Below, piece by piece: positions 20,025-28,951 of a stretch of DNA of 64,000 nucleotides. Position 1 is the stretch's first letter; the number at the start of each line of letters is the position of its first letter. The stretch is from UBA4742 sp963734965 (lineage in GTDB: Bacteria; Actinomycetota; Acidimicrobiia; Acidimicrobiales; Acidimicrobilacustridaceae). Position numbers and translations under genes: made by a program. The notes under the pieces are model-generated. The model was not told the DNA's origin. It made no database searches and was given only the letters and a program-made list of their open reading frames with translations. The DNA lies in assembly GCA_963734965.1 (NCBI GenBank), contig CAVTJK010000003.1, forward strand, positions 1,054,001 to 1,118,000, given 5' to 3'.

Positions 20025-21127
20025 CGAGGTACTCCAGGTCCGGACGGTGCATCGTTGCGGGGGCGATCGACGCAGCACCTGGGCGACCTTGAGGCCACCC
20101 GCTTGGAGGCGGACGATGGGTCCCGGACCCAGGCGCGACGGGAGCACGCCCATGTGGCCGGCGGGGGGTGCCGGCTCGGGCCAGACCGACAATCCGGCGT
20201 CAGCCGCGGCGTCGCGGTCGACGTCGCCCCAGAACTGGGTGACGGCGACGTCGGGCCACCGGGACGCGACCGCCTGGAGCTCGTCGCGGGAGAGGACCGA
20301 CTCGCCGGTCGGCGTGACCGCCACGACGAGGGCGTCGGGCACGGGCCCGCCGAGCAGATCGTCGATCCGGGTCGCGATGCGCACGCGGGCGCCGGCGCCG
20401 GTCAGCCCCGCACCATGAAGTCGGCGAACGGGTTGTCGCACAGGAGCGCGATCTCGCCGCGGTAGGCCGCGATGCCCGCGTCGGCCAGTTGGCAGACCGC
20501 CATCAGGCCCAGGAACCCGAACACGTCGATGTCGGGATGTCGTTCGTTCGTGCCGGCCACGCGCACGCCGCGTTCGGCGAGCGCGGCGAGATCGAGATCG
20601 TGACGACCGGCGTCGATCTCCCACGCCTCGAACATGAGGGGGAGTGCGGTGCCGGGGCGCATGGCGGCGATGGCGGGACCGTCGATCGGACGGAGATGTC
20701 CGCTGTTGGTGACGACGTCGGCCCGGGCGAACAGCTCGGTGCGCCGGTCGGTCGTGATGTTGATCCGATCGGCGACGCCGACCTCGTTGGCCAAGGCGAT
20801 GGTCGCGGCGGTCACGTCGGCCACCGTTCCGTAGCGCGAGTCGTGGGTGACGGCGTAGACGTAGCTGGCGCCGGCGAGGGCGGCGATCACCGGGGTGACG
20901 ACGTACGGACCGGTCGCCGCTTCGGTCAACACGATCGATCCCGACAGGTCGAGGTCGAGTGAGTCGACCGCTCGTCGCACGAGCCGGCCGAGCCGCGGGA
21001 TCGACAGGGCGCTCGGGGCGCCCGGTCGTTCCGCCTTGGCATGGCGGTCGTCGGATCCGCGTTCAGCGTCGCTCATCGGCTCGTCGGTGCGTCCGTCCTC
21101 ATCCACGGCAACGGAGATGATCGTCAT
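20014..21127 (-). CDS. Rossmann-like protein of unknown function
   Basis: About 370 residues, frame changed near 20400. It opens after an acidic tail with LSIPRLGRLVRRAVDSLDLD, then GSIVLTEAATGPYVVTPVIA and ADVVTNSGHLRPIDGPAI, a pattern of alternating strands and helices reminiscent of NAD- or SAM-binding Rossmann domains (similar in style to adenosylhomocysteinase-like or 2-hydroxyacid dehydrogenase folds). I do not recognise the family with certainty. The C-terminal part (GARVRIATRIDDLLGGPVPD and DALVVAVTPTGESVLSRDE) looks like a second alpha/beta domain. It ends in HRPDLEYLDVL with TGA at 20014-20016, overlapping the oxygenase start. The tight coupling suggests they act together. Confidence 0.65.
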
Positions 21128-21131
21128 CGCA

Positions 21132-22595
21132 CTAGCGGGCGACCAGTGGCGTCGCCGCGTCGTCGTCGGCTTCTGGCGGCGATGAAGGGCCCTCTACGCC
21201 GTCGGATGCCGCCAGAAGCGTCGCGCCGGCCTCGTTGAGCACGATGATCTCGGCGTCGCCATCGTGGTCCGAGCTCGATCCGACCGCCACGGAGATCGGC
21301 TCGGCGCCGGGAGCCGTCTCGATCACGTCGACGTTGATGGGTCCCAGCGCTCCGTTCGTCGCGGGCGGCCCGAGCAGCCGGTCATACACGCCGCGGTAGG
21401 CCTCGGCCTGGTGCGGCCAACCCAGTGACGCCTCGATGCGGCGGCGGCCCTCCGAGCCCATCGCCGCCCGACGGTGCGGATCGTCGAGCAGCTCCTCGAG
21501 CGCATCGGCGAAGGCCAGGTGATCGGATCCCTTGGCGTAGTTGGCCGCCGGACCGGCCGACACCCGCGTCTCGTGCAGGTCGAAGGCGACGACGGGGAGC
21601 TCGAAGGCCATGTACTCGAGCGTCTTGTTCATGGTCGACGCGTCGTTGAACGGGCTCGACGGATCGGGCGAGAGCCCGACGGTCGCGGTCGACAGGTACT
21701 TCTGGATCATGTCCATGTCGGCCCGACCGGTGAAGGTGACGTGGTCGTCCAGGCCGAGCTCGTCGGTGAGCGTCTTGAGCTCGTCGAGGGTGTCGCCGAA
21801 GCCGAGCAGGGCGAAGGTCACGTCGTCGCGACCGCGGCGGTTCACCAGCTCGTCGGCCGCCTTGATGACGATGTCGACGCCGTCCTGGTGGCCCATCACC
21901 CCGAGGTAGCAGCAGAGGTGCTGGCGGCCCTTGCGCAGCTCGGGGCTCGGCTCACCGACGCGCATGACGCTCGGGTCGGGCCCGCTGCGCACGACGGTCG
22001 TCTCCTCCGGGCGCTTGCGGCCCCGGTGCACCGCGACGGCCCGATAGGACTCGTTGGTGCTGATGACGTGGTCGGCGGTCGCGAACGTGGCCCGCTCGAG
22101 GCGCAGCAGCAACGACAGCGGGAGGCCACGGTCGGTGGCGAACCGGGTCCGGAAGATCTCCGGGCACAGGTCGTGGTGATCGAAGACGAACTTCACACCG
22201 CGGGCGCGGAACATGCGCCCGATGAGCCAGAAGGTGTCGGGCGGGTTGCAGGCCTGGATCACGTCGAACGGATCCTCGCGCCACAGCCGGCGGGCCAGCC
22301 GGGCCGTGTGCTGCCAGGCCAGCGCGCACTCGAGCGCGAACCCGGCGGCGCCGTCGGCGACGGGGGGCGGGTCGTACTTCAGCAGGCGGACCCCGTCGAG
22401 GATCTCGTAGGCCGGGTCGTCGGGGCCCTTCGGGCAGATGACCGACACCCGGTAGCCGGCCTTCACGAGGGTCTGGCACTCGAGCCAGACCCGACGGTCG
22501 AGGGGGACCGGCAGGTTCTGGACGAGGATCAGGATGTGGCCACCGGTCGGGCTCGGGTTCGAGGCTCGCTCGGCTCGGCGGGGAAGGGTGATCAT
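21132..22595 (-). CDS. GT4 family glycosyltransferase (WbuB-like)
   Basis: Intact 487-residue glycosyltransferase. The N-terminal domain has ILILVQNLPVPLDRRVWLEC (the acceptor-side motif of WbuB-like proteins) and VIQACNPPDTFWLIG; the C-terminal GT4 domain has CCYLGVMGHQDGVDIVIKA and MNKTLEYMAFELPVVAFD with the catalytic Glu of the EX7E motif. The protein ends with an extra, low-complexity acidic tail of about 60 residues; a 47-bp palindromic element (21171-21217) lies within that tail's codons. ATG 22595 overlaps the stop of the sugar transferase by ATGA, so both are one operon. Acts after priming to extend the lipid-linked sugar. Confidence 0.9.
   Translation of the reverse strand: MITLPRRAERASNPSPTGGHILILVQNLPVPLDRRVWLECQTLVKAGYRVSVICPKGPDDPAYEILDGVRLLKYDPPPVADGAAGFALECALAWQHTARLARRLWREDPFDVIQACNPPDTFWLIGRMFRARGVKFVFDHHDLCPEIFRTRFATDRGLPLSLLLRLERATFATADHVISTNESYRAVAVHRGRKRPEETTVVRSGPDPSVMRVGEPSPELRKGRQHLCCYLGVMGHQDGVDIVIKAADELVNRRGRDDVTFALLGFGDTLDELKTLTDELGLDDHVTFTGRADMDMIQKYLSTATVGLSPDPSSPFNDASTMNKTLEYMAFELPVVAFDLHETRVSAGPAANYAKGSDHLAFADALEELLDDPHRRAAMGSEGRRRIEASLGWPHQAEAYRGVYDRLLGPPATNGALGPINVDVIETAPGAEPISVAVGSSSDHDGDAEIIVLNEAGATLLAASDGVEGPSSPPEADDDAATPLVAR
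21171..21217 (+). repeat. 47-bp imperfect palindromic element, copy A
   Basis: Outer arms TTCTGGCGGCG (21171-21181) and TGCCGCCAGAA (21207-21217) pair at 10 of 11 positions. Together with flanking GGC at 21168, the first 23 nt of this copy are identical to the reverse complement of 63256-63278 (copy B). Both copies are 47 bp long. This one lies inside the extreme 3' coding part of the GT4 gene. REP- or MITE-like nature is inferred. Confidence 0.6.
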
Positions 22596-24241
22596 CCGTT
22601 GGCCCCGCTGGCGCGAGCCATCGCCGGCTCGACCTCTCGTGTCGTCGGGGCGGGGGGGCGTACGTCGAAGGGATCCGGGGCGGGTCGCTCGGTCGCACCG
22701 GTGGCACGCATCTGGCGCCCGCGCTTGGTGAGTCGGGACCGCGCCAAGGCGTCGAGCCCGTCGCCGATCAAGGTGCGGGCCGTGGCGACGAGGATGGCCA
22801 GGTCGAGGCCCAGGCTCCAGTTGTCGACGTAGAACAGGTCGAGGTGCCGGTAGGCGTAGAACGACGAGTTGTGCCGGGCCTCGACCTGCCACAGACCGGT
22901 GAGGCCGGGCTTCATGCGCTGGCGGGCGAGCAGCTCGTCGTCGAACTGGGCGACCTCGAGCGGCAGGGCCGGGCGCGGACCGACCAGGCTGAGGCTGCCG
23001 TCGAGCACGTTGAGCAGCTGGGGCAGCTCGTCGATGCTGCTGGCCCGGAGCCACCGCCCGACTCGTGTGACCCGGGGGTCGTTGTCGACCTTGAAGAGGG
23101 GACCGGTCCGGGCGTTGCGGGACCGCAGGGACTCGACCTTGTCCTCGGCGTCGACGGTCATCGTCCGCAGCTTGCGGATCACGATGGGCTGGCCACTCTG
23201 GCCGACCCGGACCTGGCGGAACAGCACCGGTCCGCCGTCGGACAGCTTGATCAGGATGGCCGCGATCAGCATCACCGGGCTGGTGAGGACCAGTACGGTC
23301 GCGGCCCCGATCAGATCCATGGCCCGCTTCACCGCCAGTTCCACACGACGGGGAGCGGCGGGTTCGAGGTAGAAGAACGGCTCGTGGGCCATGGGCAGCT
23401 GGCGCACCCGCCGGTGGTCGATGCGGGACAGACCGCTCGACAGGTGGACGTGGATGCCGGCGTTGTGCAGGTCGCGGACCAAGGTGTTCAGCTCGACCGA
23501 GCTCAGGCCGTTGGCGGCGATGAGGGCGCCCGTGGCCCGTTCGCGCTGCACGGCCTCGGCCGCCCGGGCCACGGGACCGAGCCACGGCATGTCGGCGAGC
23601 CGGGTCTCCGACGAGGGGCCGTCGCTCAGGTAGCCGACACCGCGGTAGCCGATCTCGGGGTGGGCGATGAGCAGCTCGGCCAGGTCGGCGATCTCGGCGG
23701 CGGTGCCGACGAGGACCACGGGGCGGTTGAGCGAGCCGGTCCGACGGAGCAGCGTCACCCAGGCGTCGAAGCAGGGTCGTGTGGCCGCGAGCAACATGAA
23801 CACGAGCACGCCGCCGATGACGGCCATCGACACAGGTGGGTGGGTGTGGTGGACGCGCTCGACGCCCCAGGCCGTGGCGGCCAGCAGGCCGGCGACGATG
23901 GCCTGGCGTTCGATGGTCACCGACCGCACGGTCGTGACGCGGGTGCGGTACAGGCGCAGCGCGGCGATCAACAAGATGCCGAGCGCGGTCAACGCCGCTG
24001 TCTCGACGATCAGCTTCACGGGGCCGCCGCTGAGGTCGTGGTCCTGCATGGCGAGGGAGAGCGCGATGGCCCAGCCCGAGACGAGGCAGAGCGCATCGAG
24101 GGCGATGGCCCGATGGCGCACGCCGTTGTTGGGCCGTCCCCAACCGGCGGTGCGAGCGGCGTTCGGGCGGCGGCTGTGCGGGCTCGCGGTAGGCCGTGCT
24201 TCCTGCGGCCTGTCTCCCGGCCGCCACGAAACTGCCGTCAT
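22592..24241 (-). CDS. Undecaprenyl-phosphate sugar phosphotransferase (priming enzyme)
   Basis: Intact 549-residue polyprenyl glycosylphosphotransferase. N-terminal four to five transmembrane helices (about 30-150), a CoA-binding-like nucleotide domain (about 155-290, PVVLVGTAAEIADLAELL) and the C-terminal catalytic bacterial sugar transferase domain (about 340-540). The latter shows VKRAMDLIGAATV, VIRKLRTMTVDAE, NDPRVTRVGRWLR, DELPQLLNVL, VGPRP and KPGLTGLWQV. It transfers a sugar-1-phosphate to undecaprenyl phosphate and starts repeat-unit synthesis. The ATG at 24241 lies 56 bp from a four-unit 11-bp direct repeat, suggesting control by the response regulator at 2058. Operon with the GT4 gene via ATGA overlap. 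Confidence 0.95.
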   Translation of the reverse strand: MTAVSWRPGDRPQEARPTASPHSRRPNAARTAGWGRPNNGVRHRAIALDALCLVSGWAIALSLAMQDHDLSGGPVKLIVETAALTALGILLIAALRLYRTRVTTVRSVTIERQAIVAGLLAATAWGVERVHHTHPPVSMAVIGGVLVFMLLAATRPCFDAWVTLLRRTGSLNRPVVLVGTAAEIADLAELLIAHPEIGYRGVGYLSDGPSSETRLADMPWLGPVARAAEAVQRERATGALIAANGLSSVELNTLVRDLHNAGIHVHLSSGLSRIDHRRVRQLPMAHEPFFYLEPAAPRRVELAVKRAMDLIGAATVLVLTSPVMLIAAILIKLSDGGPVLFRQVRVGQSGQPIVIRKLRTMTVDAEDKVESLRSRNARTGPLFKVDNDPRVTRVGRWLRASSIDELPQLLNVLDGSLSLVGPRPALPLEVAQFDDELLARQRMKPGLTGLWQVEARHNSSFYAYRHLDLFYVDNWSLGLDLAILVATARTLIGDGLDALARSRLTKRGRQMRATGATERPAPDPFDVRPPAPTTREVEPAMARASGANG

Positions 24242-24296
24242 CTACATGCCCTCCCACTACCTGCTCGCCCGATGTAGCCCAGCGTTCACGGTGGGC

Positions 24297-24335
24297 CTGA
24301 AGCTCTCCTGAACCGGCGCTGAGGTTCTTCTGAAA
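24297..24335 (-). promoter_or_regulatory. Four-unit 11-bp direct repeat upstream of priming sugar transferase
   Basis: CTGAAG 24297, CTGAAC 24308, CTGAGG 24319 and CTGAAA 24330 lie in exact 11-bp register (TTCAG units on the minus strand, pointing to the sugar transferase). The spacing and the G(T/C)TTCAG-type core resemble PhoP/RegX3/PhoB boxes. It could also serve the divergent methyltransferase (start 24428). Confidence 0.65.
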
Positions 24336-24427
24336 CGCTGTCCAGCCAAGGGGTTGCCGGTAGGATCACGGCTTCATGGGCCGACCAAGTCGGGCATCAC
24401 ATCTCGTCAGCGGGAGGGAGATCCACA

Positions 24428-25087
24428 TTGGCTGGACGAGGCGAGCGGCTACGGGATCTTCTTGCTGATTCGGACTCGGCCGGCTCGGTGGCTTCGTCGA
24501 TCCGCGCCCGCCGATGGCAGATGTTCCTCGACCTGTACCCGGATCTCGATCAGATGCGCCTCATCGATCTCGGCGGCACGGCGAACTACTGGAGGTCGGC
24601 GCCCGTCCGGCCCGCGCATGTGTTGGTGGTCAATCTAGAGAAGCAGGAGAACGACGAGTCGTGGATGAGGACGGTCGTGGGCGATGTATGCGAACTTGCT
24701 CCCGAGCTTGGCGATGACCGCTACGACGTCGTCTATTCCAACTCGGTGATCGAGCACGTCGGCGGGCACGCCCGACGCCAGCAGATGGCCGACGTCATCG
24801 CCCGGCTTGGCGATCGGCATTGGGTCCAGACGCCGTACCGCTACTTCCCGATCGAGCCCCACTGGCTGTTCCCAGGTTTTCAGTTCCTGCCGACGAAATG
24901 GGCGTCGAAGGTGGCGCGAAGCTGGCCCCTGACCTGGTCGCGCCCTCCTGACCAGCGCACGGCCGTTTCAAACGCCCTCGGCGTCGAACTCCTGAATCAG
25001 ACCCAGCTCGAGTACTACTTCCCCGAGTCGACGATCCTCACCGAGCGAGTGGCGGGGTTGACGAAGTCCCTCGTCGCCCAGCGATGA
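24428..25087 (+). CDS. SAM-dependent methyltransferase
   Basis: Intact 219-residue class I methyltransferase. Motif I appears as MRLIDLGGTANYW, and DVVYSNSVIEHV is the usual post-II segment with the Glu-His pair of Methyltransf_11/12 proteins. The start is a TTG at 24428, chosen because GGGAGGG lies 6 nt upstream and no ATG/GTG fits. Its position opposite the priming transferase and before a deacetylase suggests methylation of a sugar or of the lipid-linked unit. Substrate unknown. Confidence 0.82.
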   Translation: MAGRGERLRDLLADSDSAGSVASSIRARRWQMFLDLYPDLDQMRLIDLGGTANYWRSAPVRPAHVLVVNLEKQENDESWMRTVVGDVCELAPELGDDRYDVVYSNSVIEHVGGHARRQQMADVIARLGDRHWVQTPYRYFPIEPHWLFPGFQFLPTKWASKVARSWPLTWSRPPDQRTAVSNALGVELLNQTQLEYYFPESTILTERVAGLTKSLVAQR

Positions 25088-25118
25088 GCCCCACAGGTGG
25101 TGCTAGGAGAGAGGATCC

Positions 25119-25796
25119 ATGGGCGAGCGCCTGGTCCTGAACTTCCACGGTGTGGGCCCCATTCCTGACTGGGTCGAGGCGAGCGAGCGCCCCTACTGGT
25201 GCACAGAGGACGAGTTCACATCGATCCTGGATCGGATCCCGGAGGTTGCTCGGGAATCGGGAGTGCCCATCGAGATCACATTCGACGACGGCAATGCCAG
25301 CGACGTTCACCTCGCGCTGCCGGCCCTCGCAAGCAGCGGGCTCTCTGCCACCTTCTTCGTGTGCGCCGGCCGCGTGGGCACAGAGGGCTATCTGGACGGT
25401 CCCGCAATGCTCGAGTTGCTCTCGGCCGGGATGTCGATCGGCAGCCACGGTTGGGATCACGTCGATTGGCGTCGCGTCGGCCGGGCGGCGCTGACGCGTG
25501 AGATCGACGGCTCATGTCGAATGCTCGCCGACGTCATCGGGGAGCCCGTCGACGAGGTAGCCATACCTTTCGGGAGCTACGACCGACGGGTGATCACCCA
25601 TTTGCGTCGGAGCGGGCTTCGGACGGTGTACACGAGCGACGGAGGCAGGACGGCGGTGGGTGGCTGGCTCGTCTCCCGTCAGACCTACACGGCTCCCTGG
25701 ACCATCGGTCGCCTGCCGTCGCTGGCGACCGCTCGACTGACTCCGACCGCGTCGGCAAAGCGATGGGTCATCCGTCGACTGAAGCAGCTGCGCTGA
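25119..25796 (+). CDS. Polysaccharide deacetylase (NodB-homology)
   Basis: Intact 225-residue NodB-type enzyme that removes N- or O-acetyl groups from a sugar polymer or from a lipid-linked sugar. EITFDDGNASD contains the catalytic Asp and the first metal-binding Asp, and IGSHGWDHVDW contains the HxxxH metal pair. No signal peptide is visible, which suggests action on a cytoplasmic intermediate. ATG 25119 has AGGAGAGAGG directly upstream. It follows the methyltransferase by 31 bp and is likely co-transcribed. The end is only 7 bp from the convergent GNAT gene. Confidence 0.9.
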   Translation: MGERLVLNFHGVGPIPDWVEASERPYWCTEDEFTSILDRIPEVARESGVPIEITFDDGNASDVHLALPALASSGLSATFFVCAGRVGTEGYLDGPAMLELLSAGMSIGSHGWDHVDWRRVGRAALTREIDGSCRMLADVIGEPVDEVAIPFGSYDRRVITHLRRSGLRTVYTSDGGRTAVGGWLVSRQTYTAPWTIGRLPSLATARLTPTASAKRWVIRRLKQLR

Positions 25797-25803
25797 TCCG
25801 ATC

Positions 25804-26769
25804 TCAGAACCCGAGCAGAACCATCTCGGAGTAGGTGTGGTCGACGGCCGCCACAGGCAGGGGGCCTTTGATGTACTTGCTGGCTTTGGCCGGCACGTAG
25901 CGTCCCGCCAGGCCGGGGAGCGGGCCGGATGCGTCGACCAGCATCAGAGGATGACCGCGGCGGGCCAGCCACGCCCAGATCGCGCGTCCGTTTTCGGCCA
26001 TTGAAACCACATCCTGGCAGTAGATCAGCTGCGCGGCTGGAACGAGTCCCTTGATGCGGCGGCGGATGAACACCATCGGCGAAAGCCGGTCGTCGTTCTC
26101 GAGGCAGAGCGTGAGGCAGCCCATCGCCTCGTGTTCTCTTAGGACCGTCGCCTCGGCCGAGGTCAGACCAACTCTCTCGGCCTCTGTGGTGTTCAGGACG
26201 CGGCCGCGGTTGACGGCCGGGCCACGATGCCAGGTCGCCCCGATGACTTGTCCGGCGGTCCATTCACGAAATCCGAATGAGGTGATCGTCTTGATCGTGT
26301 GCGGAACGGCCGACAGGTTCGTGTACGAGATCTCGGGGCGCCGGGTCGCGTGCCGGTACAGCTCCTTCGCGGGAGTGCCTCGGTAGGCGGGCCGTGCGTA
26401 CCAGCTCGAGATGTTGACGAGCACGAGGGGTCCAGCCGGTCCGGCATGGATCGACGGAATGGTCAGTACCACGCCTTGGAGGCCGTCGTCCGAGGCGAGG
26501 CCGTACCCGTATTTCTCGGTCGAGGCGGGCCGGTCGCGGTCGGCGAGCTGCCGCAGTCCCGCCTGCCAATACCCGCGAGTGCGACGGGGGAACCCCTCAG
26601 CCAGCAGCCCGACGATCTCGGGAATGTCCTTGTCGTCGAGCTCGCGTATCTCGTAGTCGGGGACTGGACGTGCACTTGGGCGGGCTCCCGACGGGTTGGA
26701 CCCGGGTCCCGGTTCCTCGACGTCACCAGCCACGGAGATCGACCGGCCACGTGTCGATGACCTCGTCAT
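25804..26769 (-). CDS. GNAT-like acyltransferase
   Basis: 321-residue protein. Residues 40-190 look like a GNAT acyltransferase fold (IRELDDKDIPEIVGLLAEGF at the start, then LVNISSWYARPAYRGTPAKE with the acetyl-CoA binding loop region RGTP). The C-terminal part carries LMLVDASGPLPGLAGRYVP. Similar proteins occur in polysaccharide loci and acylate amino-sugars; function is inferred. The ATG at 26769 overlaps the 3' end of the upstream PLP gene by 47 bp, so a later start is possible. In one operon with that gene. Confidence 0.68.
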   Translation of the reverse strand: MTRSSTRGRSISVAGDVEEPGPGSNPSGARPSARPVPDYEIRELDDKDIPEIVGLLAEGFPRRTRGYWQAGLRQLADRDRPASTEKYGYGLASDDGLQGVVLTIPSIHAGPAGPLVLVNISSWYARPAYRGTPAKELYRHATRRPEISYTNLSAVPHTIKTITSFGFREWTAGQVIGATWHRGPAVNRGRVLNTTEAERVGLTSAEATVLREHEAMGCLTLCLENDDRLSPMVFIRRRIKGLVPAAQLIYCQDVVSMAENGRAIWAWLARRGHPLMLVDASGPLPGLAGRYVPAKASKYIKGPLPVAAVDHTYSEMVLLGF

Positions 26770-27736
26770 CGCGCACGATGTGGAAGCGCTCGTGATAGGC
26801 GACGGTGGGATCGATGTGGCCAGGGATGACCCTCACCCGATCACCGACGGCGATCGACTCGAGCGCCTTGATGCCGAAGGTGAGGTGCTCGTCCGAGCAG
26901 AACCACACCTTGGCGCCGATCGGCTCGGCCAGCGTCGGCGGTCCATGATCCATGCCCAGGGCTTTGAGGCCCACGTCGGCCACGGCCCAGCCGCCGGGGC
27001 GGTTGATCGAGATCACGGTGCCCGCGATCGTCAGGGCCTGTTGGAAGGGCATGTTGAGCTTGGCGTAGGCGGTGTCCATCAACAGGTAGGACCCGGCCTG
27101 GAGCTCGGTGACCCAGTGGTTGGCGTCCCACGTGCCGGTTCCTCCGCCGGACACGACGTCGCCGCCGACGGCCTCGTGGGCCGCCTCGAGCAAGGCCATG
27201 GCGTCGGTCAGCCCGGCTTCGCGAGCGGCGCGATCTTCGATGCCGACGAGATGGCCTTCATAGCCCATGACGCCCCGCACCTCGAGGTGGCGGGCGCGGG
27301 CCAGATCGCCGAGCCGGCCAGCCTGGTCGGGCGGGCACCCACAGCGGGGGAGTCCGACGCACACGTCGATCAGCACCTCGCGCACGCCGCCGGCCACGGC
27401 CGCGTCGATGGTCTCGGTCGAGTCGACCGCCACCGTCACCCGCGCCCCTTCGTCGACCAACGCCCCGAGGCGGCGGGCGTCGAGCACCTCGTTGGCCAAC
27501 AGCAGGTCGTCGTCGAGGCCGGCGCCGGCCAGGCCCTCGATCTCACGGATGGTGGCGCAACAGAACGCCGTGTGTCCGGCCTCGGCCAGCCGGTGGGCCA
27601 GCGCCGTCGACTTGAACGCCTTGGCGTGAGGGCGCAGGCGCAGGGATGGCCAGGCCGCCGACATCGTCGCGATATTGTCGTCCAGTCGGTCGACGTCGAC
27701 CACGAGGGCAGGCGTGGCGAGTTCGTCAACGTGCAT
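26723..27736 (-). CDS. D-threonine aldolase / D-serine dehydratase-like PLP enzyme
   Basis: 337-residue fold-type III PLP enzyme. The N-terminal alanine-racemase-like barrel begins with ELATPALVVDVDRLDDNI and LRLRPHAKAFKS, whose Lys in HAK is the PLP-binding residue. The C-terminal domain has CSDEHLTFGIKA and VRVIPGHIDPTVAYHERF with the metal-binding His/Cys typical of D-threonine aldolase. It should cleave or dehydrate a D-3-hydroxyamino acid. Start ATG 27736 gives the family-typical N-terminus. Located at the edge of the polysaccharide locus, upstream of the GNAT gene; a link to glycan decoration by amino acids is possible but unproven. Confidence 0.87.
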   Translation of the reverse strand: MHVDELATPALVVDVDRLDDNIATMSAAWPSLRLRPHAKAFKSTALAHRLAEAGHTAFCCATIREIEGLAGAGLDDDLLLANEVLDARRLGALVDEGARVTVAVDSTETIDAAVAGGVREVLIDVCVGLPRCGCPPDQAGRLGDLARARHLEVRGVMGYEGHLVGIEDRAAREAGLTDAMALLEAAHEAVGGDVVSGGGTGTWDANHWVTELQAGSYLLMDTAYAKLNMPFQQALTIAGTVISINRPGGWAVADVGLKALGMDHGPPTLAEPIGAKVWFCSDEHLTFGIKALESIAVGDRVRVIPGHIDPTVAYHERFHIVRDDEVIDTWPVDLRGW

Positions 27737-27917
27737 CCGCCCACGGTACGTCAGTCGAAGGACCACGCACAGCGGTCGAGTGCTCTCGAAGCACGCGCCC
27801 GATGTGTCAGGTCGCGGTCGTCAGGCACGGTTCGAGTAGAACAACCAGAGCTTCAGCATCGAGCGCCACGGTGGGTCAGCCCCTCGCCATGGGCGCTTTC
27901 GAGAGATCGGGGAGAGC

Positions 27918-28895
27918 ATGCTTCGTCGGATCATGGTGTCGTTGGTGGCCTCAACGCTGGTGGTGCTCGGTCTGGCCATCCAGCCGGCGACCGCGGCACC
28001 GCTCCCGGATCTGCAGTGCGGCGTCAATCCGACGACCAACGTCGTGCTGCGTGCCGACCTCACCTGCGCCACCAGCTTCGACATCGGTCAGGACCTCACC
28101 ACCCCGCCGATCACCATCGATCTGCAGGGCCACAAGCTCACCGTCACCGCGCCCGATGCGCAGTGCCGGTTGAACCAGCCCTTCCTCGACGCCGCCCGGT
28201 GCGCCATCTTCGCCGAGACCAAGGTGTTGATCCGCAACGGAACGGTCGTGGGCTCGATCGGGCTGGCGTCCCAGCCCGACGCCGGACGCGTGTCGAACGT
28301 GCTGCTCGGTGGCGACGTGTGGCTGACCGCCGCGGGGGGCACGGTGGCCGGGAGCGTGGTCAGCGGCACCATCCACGACTTCGGTCTGTCCGCCACCATC
28401 CACGGCAACGTGATCCGCAACGGTGGGATCACCTTCGACGACTCGTTCAACGGCCTGCAGCTGCACGTCACCTCCAACCGCATCACCAAGAGCATCGGAC
28501 CGGGCATCTTCGGCACGGTGGGCGGCGGGGGCGACTTCGCCAACGACGTGGTCGGTGAGATCTCGTCCAACACCGTGTCCGGATCCCAGGGGTCGGGGCT
28601 CGAGATCAGCGGGGCGCTGGCCAACATCGGCACCCTCTCGATCGCCTCGAACCACTTCACCAACAACCGAGCCGACGGCATCCGCCTGACCGCCGTCGGC
28701 GACCCGGGCGACACCGAGCTCGGTGGTCCGGTCACGGTTTCGGGCAACGTGGCCAGCCGCAACGATGGTCACGGCATCGACGCTTCGTGGATCACCTCGT
28801 TGACGGCCACGGGAACCGGGATCGTCGACGGGGGCGGCAACGTCGCCCACAACGATCACCTCAGTCCCAGCTGCCTCGGCGTGATCTGCGCCTGA
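27918..28895 (+). CDS. Secreted right-handed beta-helix protein
   Basis: Intact 325-residue exported protein. The signal peptide ends after AIQPATAA (about residue 27). The rest is built from repeated rung-like units, for example KVLIRNGTVVGSIGLAS, VISGTIHDFGLSATIHG-type turns (SGTIHDFGLSATIHGNVI), LHVTSNRITKSIGPGIFG and LSIASNHFTNNRADGI, as in parallel beta-helix (PbH1) proteins. No lyase active site is evident. GGGGAG precedes the ATG by 3 nt. Together with the DUF4082 protein it is one of two secreted helix proteins in the locus; surface-glycan binding or modification is likely. Confidence 0.85.
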   Translation: MLRRIMVSLVASTLVVLGLAIQPATAAPLPDLQCGVNPTTNVVLRADLTCATSFDIGQDLTTPPITIDLQGHKLTVTAPDAQCRLNQPFLDAARCAIFAETKVLIRNGTVVGSIGLASQPDAGRVSNVLLGGDVWLTAAGGTVAGSVVSGTIHDFGLSATIHGNVIRNGGITFDDSFNGLQLHVTSNRITKSIGPGIFGTVGGGGDFANDVVGEISSNTVSGSQGSGLEISGALANIGTLSIASNHFTNNRADGIRLTAVGDPGDTELGGPVTVSGNVASRNDGHGIDASWITSLTATGTGIVDGGGNVAHNDHLSPSCLGVICA

Positions 28896-28934
28896 CTCGC
28901 GAGCTGCGGACCCGGTCACGAGCGGGTGCCGCAC

Positions 28935-28940
28935 TAGCTT
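28935..28940 (+). promoter_or_regulatory. -10 box TAGCTT of the tRNA-Leu gene
   Basis: TAGCTT lies 11 nt before the 5' end of tRNA-Leu, the expected distance. The identical hexamer stands before the MarR gene at 46999. Confidence 0.4.
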
Positions 28941-28951
28941 GGACGGGCCAC

